Shown piece after piece: positions 1 to 7,467 of a stretch of DNA of 64,000 nt. Positions within the stretch are counted from its first letter, which is position 1; every line of letters begins with the position of its first letter. The DNA comes from an uncultured Faecalibacterium sp. Its GTDB lineage: Bacteria > Bacillota > Clostridia > Oscillospirales > Ruminococcaceae. The stretch lies in contig CAKSVD010000003.1 in assembly GCA_934503275.1 (NCBI GenBank), positions 124,001 to 188,000 on the forward strand, read 5' to 3'. Position numbers and translations under genes: made by a program. The notes beneath the pieces were generated by a model. That model saw only the letters and a program-made list of their open reading frames with translations. It was not told the origin of the DNA and searched no databases.

Positions 1-192
1 GGCGAAAGCTGATAAAAGGCTGCATTTCCTGCCGCGGCGGGGCAGGAACGGCGCGGAAAAACCGGAAAAAAGCGGACAAATGACCGGACAAATCCCGCAG
101 ACAGCGGGGAAGCCGTTTCCGGTGCATTTCTTTGACCAAAGACCCTCGTTTTGCATACCATGGGGTATCTTTTGCAGAACGGGGGTCTTGGC

Positions 193-1524
193 ATGGCTGG
201 GGATTGGATCATTACGGGCGGGCGGCCTTTGCAGGGCAGGGTGGAAGTGCCTGCGGCCAAAAACAGTGTGCTGCCGCTGCTGGCAGCTTCGCTGCTGTGC
301 AGCGGGCCGGTGCGGCTGCAAAATGTGCCGCGCCTGACCGATGTAGAGGACTGTCTTGCCCTGCTGCGGGGCGTGGGCTGCACGGCGGGCTGGCAGGGGG
401 CAGCGCTGGCGGTGCAGGGGCAGCCGATGCGCACCGACCTTGCACCGGAGGCCGCAGGCCGGATGCGAGCATCCATCCTGTTCTGCGCGCCGCTGCTGGC
501 GCGGCTGGGGCGGGTGAGCACCGTGCTGCCCGGGGGCTGCCGCATCGGGGCAAGACCCATTGACCTGCACCTGCAGGGGCTGGCACAGATGGGCGTGCGG
601 CAGCTGCCCGCAGCGCCCGGACAGCTTGTTTTGTACGCCCCGGCGGGGCTGCGGGGCGCGGAGATCTGTCTTGCTTTCCCCAGTGTGGGCGCCACCGAAA
701 CGCTGCTGCTGGCCGCCGCCACGGCGCAGGGGCAGACCGTGCTGCACGGTGCTGCAAAAGAACCGGAGATCGCAGATCTTGCCGCCTTTCTCAACGCTTG
801 CGGCGGCTGCGTGGAGGGCGCAGGCACCGACACCATCCGGGTGCGGGGAAAGCGCTGCCTTGCGGGCTGCACCTTTGCGCCGGTGGCAGACCGCATCATC
901 GCCTCTACGCTGGCCTGTGCGGCGGCAGCGGCGGGCGGCAGGGTAGAACTGGCGGGCTGTGCCCCCGGACTATATGCGCCGCTGCTGGAAATTCTGGAAC
1001 AAATGGGCTGCACCGTAGAGCGGGCACGCGATGCTGCCGTCATTTCACGGTTCGGGACGCTGCGCGGCGCGGGAAACGTGCACACAGCGCCCTACCCCGG
1101 CCTTGCTACGGACGCCGCCCCGCTGCTGGCGGCGGTGATGCTCTGCGCGCAGGGGGAAAGCAGCCTGCAGGACAGGGTGTTTGAAAACCGTTTTGTCTGC
1201 GCGGAGGGCTTTGCGGCGCTGGGCGCGAACGTCCGGGTGGCAGAGCGCACCCTGTATGTGCAACCGGGCGGGGCGCTGCACGGGGCAAGGCTGACCGCAC
1301 CGGACCTGCGGGGCGGGGCAGCGCTGGTGCTTGCGGCGCTGGCTGCCCGGGGCAGCAGCCGCCTTGGCGGAGCGGCGCTTGTCCGGCGCGGGTATGCGGA
1401 CCTTGACCGGCTTTTGGCAGGGCTGGGCGCACAGATTATGCAGGAAATACCTGCCCGGAGCGGCCTTGCGAAAAAAACACCCACGAAAAAGCAATTTTGT
1501 CTTGCAATCGGAGCGAAAAAATGA
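193..1524 (+). CDS. murA: UDP-N-acetylglucosamine 1-carboxyvinyltransferase (MurA family)
   Basis: Transfers enolpyruvate from PEP to UDP-GlcNAc, the first committed step of peptidoglycan synthesis in the cytoplasm. The N-terminus has the AAKNSVLP motif with the conserved Lys at residue 23. The active-site loop PGGCRIGARP supplies the PEP-binding Cys at about residue 116, so the fosfomycin-sensitive Cys form is expected. The C-terminus ends with the family pattern RRGYADLDRLLAGLGA. About 443 residues is close to the usual 420. I chose the ATG at 193 because a G-rich ribosome site lies just before it and MAGDWIITGG is the natural family start; a TTG at 151 would add 14 unlikely residues. It lies directly upstream of ftsZ. 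The sequence is quite alanine/glycine rich and divergent, so a paralogue with a narrower role is possible. Confidence 0.88.
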   Translation: MAGDWIITGGRPLQGRVEVPAAKNSVLPLLAASLLCSGPVRLQNVPRLTDVEDCLALLRGVGCTAGWQGAALAVQGQPMRTDLAPEAAGRMRASILFCAPLLARLGRVSTVLPGGCRIGARPIDLHLQGLAQMGVRQLPAAPGQLVLYAPAGLRGAEICLAFPSVGATETLLLAAATAQGQTVLHGAAKEPEIADLAAFLNACGGCVEGAGTDTIRVRGKRCLAGCTFAPVADRIIASTLACAAAAAGGRVELAGCAPGLYAPLLEILEQMGCTVERARDAAVISRFGTLRGAGNVHTAPYPGLATDAAPLLAAVMLCAQGESSLQDRVFENRFVCAEGFAALGANVRVAERTLYVQPGGALHGARLTAPDLRGGAALVLAALAARGSSRLGGAALVRRGYADLDRLLAGLGAQIMQEIPARSGLAKKTPTKKQFCLAIGAKK

Positions 1525-1530
1525 TACGAT
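1502..1530 (+). promoter_or_regulatory. Candidate sigma-70 promoter for ftsZ
   Basis: TTGCAA at 1502-1507, a 17-nt spacer and TACGAT at 1525-1530. It overlaps the end of the murA reading frame and lies about 80 nt before the ftsZ start, so ftsZ probably has its own transcript. Confidence 0.45.
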
Positions 1531-1610
1531 ACAGTTATATAAATATCGTATGATAATTTCTGTGCGGCATTTGCGCAGTTCCACATAAAAATCCGATGGA
1601 GGACAAAGTT

Positions 1611-2789
<1,179 letters not shown>

Positions 2790-2868
2790 GATCAGGCTAC
2801 AATGGGGCTGGCAGCTGCGCCCATGCGGTCAGCGCAAGCCCTGTGCAAGGTGTGCATGGGAGGGCATC

Positions 2869-3426
2869 ATGGTGCAGACAGAGCGGGAGACCGGTGCCCT
2901 GCGCGGACAATTTGCCCGGCAGGCCGCTGTACAGGTATCTGCCGCAGCACAGGCGGAAAGCGCCCGGGCGCAGGCAGAGCAGTTGAGCCGCAAGCTGGCT
3001 GCGGCACGCGCCGAGGTGCGCCGGTATCAGACCCGGATGTTCGCCTTTGAGCGCACGCTGCTTTCCCTCAAGCATGATAATGCAGAACTGGAAGCCGCCT
3101 GTGAGCAGGCGCGGGAGCAGCTGGAGATTGCCAACAACCGGGCAGAAAAGGCCGAGGCCGCCTGCCGCAGAGCCGAAGCTGCTCTTGCCGCCATGCAGCA
3201 GACCGCCCCGGAAGCACCTGTGCAGCCGGATACCGCCCCAGAGGCTGTGCCGCAGTGCGAGGCTGCACCGGAGCAGCCCGCACCGGAAACGGAAGAGTTG
3301 CTCTGCGCCCCGGAGCAGGCATTGCCGCCGGAGCCCGCACAGTCTGCATGGAAGCCGGAGACCCGGCTGGAGCAGATGGCTGCGGAGTTGATGGGCTGGT
3401 TCGATTCCATGATGCCCCAAGAGTGA
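2869..3426 (+). CDS. Coiled-coil hypothetical protein
   Basis: No known family recognised. Residues about 15-115 are an uninterrupted heptad-like, Ala/Glu/Arg/Gln-rich helix typical of a coiled coil. Residues 116-165 form a Pro/Glu/Ala-rich linker, and a short hydrophobic-acidic tail (MGWFDSMM) closes the protein. There is no signal peptide or membrane segment, so it is probably cytoplasmic. The ATG at 2869 follows a GGGAGGG site. It lies 79 nt after ftsZ with no terminator between them and is followed by a strong terminator, so it is probably co-transcribed with ftsZ. A role as a division-associated scaffold is an inference from position and coiled-coil character only. Confidence 0.75.
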   Translation: MVQTERETGALRGQFARQAAVQVSAAAQAESARAQAEQLSRKLAAARAEVRRYQTRMFAFERTLLSLKHDNAELEAACEQAREQLEIANNRAEKAEAACRRAEAALAAMQQTAPEAPVQPDTAPEAVPQCEAAPEQPAPETEELLCAPEQALPPEPAQSAWKPETRLEQMAAELMGWFDSMMPQE

Positions 3427-3430
3427 ACTA

Positions 3431-3469
3431 AAAAAGGACTGCTGCGTGTTTTGCGCAGCAGTCCTTTTT
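3431..3469 (+). terminator. Intrinsic terminator after the ftsZ unit
   Basis: A 16-bp perfect stem (3431-3446 with 3454-3469) ends in a T run. It closes the ftsZ/coiled-coil transcript. Confidence 0.9.
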
Positions 3470-3557
3470 GCTATATGGATTAAACTGTATTTATACAACC
3501 GGGAATGAGAACGTTTGCAGAAAATACCGGAAAATGGCAGAAATGTTGCACGCAGCC

Positions 3558-3586
3558 TTGCATTTTGCCGCAGAATCTATTAAAGT
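3558..3586 (+). promoter_or_regulatory. Candidate promoter of the c-di-GMP gene
   Basis: TTGCAT at 3558-3563, 17-nt spacer, TAAAGT at 3581-3586. It would leave a 5' leader of about 110 nt before the ATG at 3703. A slightly shifted pair ending in TATAAA is also possible. Confidence 0.35.
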
Positions 3587-3702
3587 ATAAATGAATGTAA
3601 AAAAATTGAGGATGCCGGGCGTAAGTTCGCTGCATCCGGTCAGTGCGGACGGCGTGCCCGGAGCGGAGCCGGGACAGAATACTGCGCTGCAAAAGGAGAG
3701 AC

Positions 3703-5211
3703 ATGGCCACGAACGAGAAACCGAAGATCCTGATCGCGGATGATTCCGAAATCAACCGTGCCCTGCTCAAGGAGATACTGGGCGATGGCTATGACTATCT
3801 GGAGGCAGAGGACGGCGCAGCAGCGGTGGAACTGATGCGGCAGCGCACGGATATCTCCCTGCTGCTGATGGACCTGATGATGCCCGGCATGGACGGCTTT
3901 GACGTGCTGCGGGTGATGAAGTACCACGCATGGCTGGACGAGATCCCGGTCATCGTCATCTCGGCGACAGAGGATACCGCCAACATTGAGCGCGCCTACG
4001 ATCTGGGTGTGGCAGACTATATCCGCCGCCCCTTTGAGCGGATCATGATCATACGCCGGGTGAAGAATATCCTTATGCTGTACGCCAAGCAAAAACGGCT
4101 CACACGCCTTGTCACCGATCAGGTGTACGAAAAAGAGCACAACAGCGTGCTGATGATCAGCATCCTGAGCCATGTGGTGGAGTTCCGCAACAGCGAAAGC
4201 GGGCTTCATGTCCTGCATATCCGCACCCTGACCGACCTGCTTTTGCATCGGCTGGTGCAAAAGACTGACCACTATCAGCTGGACGAAAGCGATATCGCCC
4301 GCATCAGCACCGCCTCGGCACTGCACGATATCGGCAAGATCGTTATCCCGGAGGAAATCCTGAACAAGCCCGGCCGCCTGACCGCCGAGGAGTTTGCCAT
4401 CATCAAGAACCATACCGTGGCGGGTGCGCAGATGCTGCAGGATCTGGGACAGGCGATTGCGCAGGACGAGCCGCTTTTGCAGGTGGCGCACGCCATCTGC
4501 CGCTGGCACCACGAGCGCTGGGACGGCAATGGCTACCCCGACCGGCTGCGGGGGGACGGGATCCCCATTGCGGCGCAAGTGGTGGCGCTGGCGGACGTGT
4601 ACGACGCCCTGACCAGCGAGCGCTGCTATAAGCACGCCTACGACCACGACACCGCGCTGCGCATGATATTGAACGGCGAGTGCGGCGCCTTTAACCCGCT
4701 GCTGCTGGACTGCCTGCAGGAGTCCTCGGAGCAGCTGCGCACCGAGTTGACGCGCTCGGAGTGGGACCGGGGCTTCCGGCAGGAGACCCACCGCCTTTCC
4801 GAGGAGATCCTGCACCGGGAGGCGCTGCCCCGGGAGAACCACGCTCAGCTGCTGCTGGAGCAGGAAAAGGAGCGCACGGATTTCTACGCCGCTCAGTGCG
4901 GCGGCATCCGGTTCGACTACGACCTTTTGGCCGGCAGTGTGACGGTGCATGACTACCACGCCGAGCTCATGCAGCAAAAAACGGTAACGGATTTTGCACA
5001 GGGCAAGGGGCTCCGCTTTTTGGAACGAGCAGGATCGGCGCAAGCTTTCCAAGGCCATCAGCCGCGCTACGCCGGAAGCACCGGACGTGGTGCTGCCAGT
5101 CATGGTGGAGCGGGACGGAGAGCCGCGGCTGCACCGGATGGCGCTGCACACCATCTGGAGCGGTGCCGGGGTGCGCCGCTGCGTGAACGTGCTGGGGCAG
5201 CTGACCGATGA
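3703..5211 (+). CDS. Receiver + HD-GYP c-di-GMP phosphodiesterase (5' part of a frameshifted gene)
   Basis: N-terminal part of a two-domain-plus signalling protein. Residues 7-125 form a response-regulator receiver with acidic pair D13/D14 and phospho-acceptor D57 (LLLMDLMMPG). The usual switch Lys is replaced (YIRRPF where KPF is normal). Residues about 150-320 form an HD-GYP domain with H208-D209 (ALHDIGK), HH at 269-270 and GYP at 277-279, so c-di-GMP hydrolysis is expected. The ATG at 3703 follows AAAGGAGAG. The frame is sensible to about 5016 and then becomes arginine/alanine nonsense to 5211. The correct continuation is in the +1 frame and encodes a GGDEF domain. Removing one T from the five-T run at 5017-5021 joins both into one 789-residue protein. 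Either the assembly has an error or this strain carries a truncated gene. Confidence 0.8.
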   Translation: MATNEKPKILIADDSEINRALLKEILGDGYDYLEAEDGAAAVELMRQRTDISLLLMDLMMPGMDGFDVLRVMKYHAWLDEIPVIVISATEDTANIERAYDLGVADYIRRPFERIMIIRRVKNILMLYAKQKRLTRLVTDQVYEKEHNSVLMISILSHVVEFRNSESGLHVLHIRTLTDLLLHRLVQKTDHYQLDESDIARISTASALHDIGKIVIPEEILNKPGRLTAEEFAIIKNHTVAGAQMLQDLGQAIAQDEPLLQVAHAICRWHHERWDGNGYPDRLRGDGIPIAAQVVALADVYDALTSERCYKHAYDHDTALRMILNGECGAFNPLLLDCLQESSEQLRTELTRSEWDRGFRQETHRLSEEILHREALPRENHAQLLLEQEKERTDFYAAQCGGIRFDYDLLAGSVTVHDYHAELMQQKTVTDFAQGKGLRFLERAGSAQAFQGHQPRYAGSTGRGAASHGGAGRRAAAAPDGAAHHLERCRGAPLRERAGAADR

Positions 5212-6073
5212 GCAGCACCGCGTAGAGCATCAGGCGGAGCTGCTGACCGCGCTCGACCCGGAGGAGGACCCTGCCCACTTCCTGCGGCGGCTGCAGGGCA
5301 TTTTTGACGTAGCGCGTCTGGTAGACCCGGGGCACCGCAAGGTGCTTACGCTGGACAATGACGGCATCCTGACGGAAAAGCCCGGCAACTGCCACATGGT
5401 GTGGAACCGGGACTCCCGGTGCGAAAACTGCATCTCTGCCAAGGCCTACGCCCGCAAGACCATCCTGAACAAGATCGAGTTCAAGGACGAGGAAGCCTAC
5501 TTTGTCATCTCCAAGTACATCGAAGTAGGCGGCAGGGGCTGTATGCTGGAACTGGTCACCCGGCTGACGGACGGCCGCTGGCTGGATATGGGCGGCCACC
5601 GGCTGCTGCTGGACCGCTGCGATGGAATGGAGCGCAGCGCATTCGTAGACCCTTTGACCGGGGCCTACACCCGCCGCTATTTTGATAAGTTCCTTGCCGG
5701 GGGCGAGATGCACGGCGGCGTGGCGATGATCGACGTGGATCAGTTCAAGTCGGTCAACGACAGCTTTGGGCATCTGGTGGGGGATGAAGCACTGAAAACG
5801 GTGGCCGCAGCCATGCAGGGCTGTCTGCGCCAGACCGATATCCTGATCCGCTACGGCGGCGACGAATTTTTGCTGCTGATGCCCCAGAGCCGTTCTAACG
5901 GTGTGGAAAGCGTCATCCGGCGTGTGCAGGACGCCGTGCAGACGGCACGGGTGCCCAGCCACCCGGAGATCCAGCTTTCGGTAAGCATTGGCGGGGTATG
6001 CGATGTGCAGCCCCTGACCGAGGCCATCCGTCAGGCGGATGCCCGGATGTACTGCAATAAAGAAAACGGATAA
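4994..6073 (+). CDS. 4-Cys sensor region + GGDEF diguanylate cyclase (3' part of the frameshifted gene)
   Basis: C-terminal part of the gene that begins at 3703, readable only after a one-base shift at 5017-5021. A PAS-like region contains a cysteine cluster (NCHMVWNRDSRCENC), reminiscent of the 4-Cys PAS sensors found in signalling proteins. It is followed by a complete GGDEF domain with an intact RYGGDEF active site and an RxxD (RQTD) inhibitory site five residues before it. Diguanylate cyclase activity with product inhibition is therefore expected. No credible start codon or ribosome site lies at the beginning of this frame; the first available start is a TTG at 4994. Independent translation is unlikely. 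Domain order in the restored protein would be receiver, HD-GYP, 4-Cys, GGDEF. Confidence 0.7.
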   Translation: MHRARGSAFWNEQDRRKLSKAISRATPEAPDVVLPVMVERDGEPRLHRMALHTIWSGAGVRRCVNVLGQLTDEQHRVEHQAELLTALDPEEDPAHFLRRLQGIFDVARLVDPGHRKVLTLDNDGILTEKPGNCHMVWNRDSRCENCISAKAYARKTILNKIEFKDEEAYFVISKYIEVGGRGCMLELVTRLTDGRWLDMGGHRLLLDRCDGMERSAFVDPLTGAYTRRYFDKFLAGGEMHGGVAMIDVDQFKSVNDSFGHLVGDEALKTVAAAMQGCLRQTDILIRYGGDEFLLLMPQSRSNGVESVIRRVQDAVQTARVPSHPEIQLSVSIGGVCDVQPLTEAIRQADARMYCNKENG

Positions 6074-6074
6074 C

Positions 6075-6110
6075 AAAAAGCGTTGCACAAAACACTGTGC
6101 AACGCTTTTT
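6075..6110. terminator. Bidirectional terminator
   Basis: A 15-bp stem (6075-6089 with 6096-6110) flanked by A and T runs. It serves both the c-di-GMP gene and the convergent HD hydrolase gene. Confidence 0.9.
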
Positions 6111-6116
6111 TGCTTT

Positions 6117-6704
6117 CTAGCGCATATTACTGGTGCGGTGCTCCATCAGATAGGTAGCCTGCAGGTCTGCGATGTGCAGCTTGACCGCCAGCGGGTACTT
6201 GTCGTATGCCTCCGAGATGGCAAAGCAGCCGCCTCGGGCAGCATCATCAAAGCCGCCCATGTGCCAGCGGATGGCAACCGCTTCCTCCACCCTCAGCTTC
6301 ATGAACCGCTCGATCAGGAACACGCTCTTTTCGCCGTGACCATAGGGGAACAGGTCCTCCACACTGTAAAAGGGCGCTTTTTCCCACTGACCGGTGGCTT
6401 CGTTCTTCACATTGCGGGTGCCCAGCTTGTAGTAGTTGGCCTTGCACAGATCGTGCAGCAGGGCACAGATGGCGTAGCTTTCCTCGCTTTCACCCTCGGT
6501 GAAAAAGCTGTCGTGCAGCGCATGGTAGACGTTCAGACTGTGCATACACAGCCCGCCCTCACAGGCCCCGTGAAAGCGGGTAGAGGCCGGTGCGGCGAAA
6601 AAATCCGTCTTTTTGTCCAGCCAGTCCAGCAGCTTTTCACTGCCCGGGCGGGTGACGTGCTGCTGCCAGATGTCCAGAAACTCTGCGCGGTCGCCCCCGC
6701 TCAC
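6117..6704 (-). CDS. HD-domain hydrolase
   Basis: 195-residue cytoplasmic HD-superfamily phosphohydrolase. Metal-binding residues are visible: CMHSLNVY (first His), ALLHDLCK (HD pair) and RWHMGGFDD (distal His). The substrate cannot be read from the sequence; relatives act on nucleotides or RNA ends. Translation starts with GTG at 6704, which overlaps the TGA of the upstream ydbC-like gene by 4 nt (GTGA), so the two are translationally coupled. The pair ends at the bidirectional terminator at 6075-6110. Confidence 0.85.
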   Translation of the reverse strand: MSGGDRAEFLDIWQQHVTRPGSEKLLDWLDKKTDFFAAPASTRFHGACEGGLCMHSLNVYHALHDSFFTEGESEESYAICALLHDLCKANYYKLGTRNVKNEATGQWEKAPFYSVEDLFPYGHGEKSVFLIERFMKLRVEEAVAIRWHMGGFDDAARGGCFAISEAYDKYPLAVKLHIADLQATYLMEHRTSNMR

Positions 6705-6922
6705 AGCTCCATATCCTCCAGAATGCCCTTGAGGATGGCCAGCTCGTCATGGCTCAGGGAGATGCCCTTGCCCATGCGGGTGCCGTCCGGGGACCAGTCG
6801 CGGATGTCGTACTTGGGCTCGCCGTCGTTCCAGCTGATAAGGTTCAGCTGACGCTCCCAGCCGCGGGGACGCTGGCTCAGCACGGCTACACGCTGGACAA
6901 CTTCATATTTGATCTCTGCCAT
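6701..6922 (-). CDS. ydbC: YdbC family protein (PC4-like single-stranded DNA-binding fold)
   Basis: 73-residue protein with the family hallmarks LNLISWNDGEPKYDIRDW and the Gly-Lys-Gly turn MGKGISLS. These belong to the PC4/YdbC fold, which binds single-stranded nucleic acid as a dimer. I took the ATG at 6922 because family members begin with MAEIKYE; longer in-frame extensions to 6985 look like random sequence. It is coupled by a 4-nt overlap to the HD hydrolase. Its specific cellular role is unknown. Confidence 0.85.
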   Translation of the reverse strand: MAEIKYEVVQRVAVLSQRPRGWERQLNLISWNDGEPKYDIRDWSPDGTRMGKGISLSHDELAILKGILEDMEL

Positions 6923-7023
6923 ATTGCAAAACCTGCCTTTATGTTTGTATGCTACCATAATAAGGGAAGTGCGGCGAGATTTCAACAGGTAAACTGAAAT
7001 ATTTTAAAAAATTTTTGTGACGC

Positions 7024-7425
7024 TCAGCCGTAAGGGGCGTCCTCGCGCCATTCCACCAGTTCCAAAACGGCGGCGGTGTCCTCGTCCGGGGCGGGGTGGC
7101 GGCTGTGCAGCTTTTGCTTTGTGCTGAACAGCTCGGGCGCGTAGTGCGCCATCACGCTGGTCTGCACGTCCCCGGCCAGAAAGGCGGCGGCATTCCTCTG
7201 GCGGCAGGCCATTGGGGTGCCATCGGTCATGGGGACGCCGGGCTTTTCCGGCTGCGGCAGCTCCGTCGGAGGCAGCTGGGTGCCGGGCGTGTCTGGCGCA
7301 GCCGGGGGCTGCAGGGGCATACTGCCCAGCGGCGGGGCGTTGCGGGTGCTGTTTGCCTGCGGGGCGGCAGCGGTGCCGGGCTGGTTTTCCAGTTCGTGGC
7401 GGATGAAGGGTTCCAGAGAATTCAT
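7024..7425 (-). CDS. Proline-rich hypothetical protein
   Basis: 133 residues, no family recognised. The first 14 residues are helical and acidic (MNSLEPFIRHELEN). Residues about 15-70 are Pro/Ala/Gln-rich and probably disordered. The C-terminal 60 residues look folded and end in LELVEWREDAPYG. There is no signal peptide. The ATG at 7425 has a very good GGAGGTG site 8-10 nt upstream. It lies 43 nt after sbcC on the same strand and may be read with it. Confidence 0.65.
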   Translation of the reverse strand: MNSLEPFIRHELENQPGTAAAPQANSTRNAPPLGSMPLQPPAAPDTPGTQLPPTELPQPEKPGVPMTDGTPMACRQRNAAAFLAGDVQTSVMAHYAPELFSTKQKLHSRHPAPDEDTAAVLELVEWREDAPYG

Positions 7426-7467
7426 CAAAATTCACCTCCACCCCTAGTGTGCCCCGCCGGCGGCGTT

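Noticed and set aside
3..83. Possible C-terminal tail of an upstream gene (basic end RKNRKKADK, stop at 81-83)
   Set aside because: Only 26 codons are visible and no family can be recognised; it may be chance.
80..337. Reading frame starting at 80 that overlaps the MurA start
   Set aside because: Different frame from the certain murA gene and no family resemblance.
5007..5030. Programmed ribosomal frameshift in the c-di-GMP gene
   Set aside because: No stop codon close after the slip, no stimulatory hairpin or internal ribosome site, and a five-T run is a common error site; a mutation or sequencing error is simpler.
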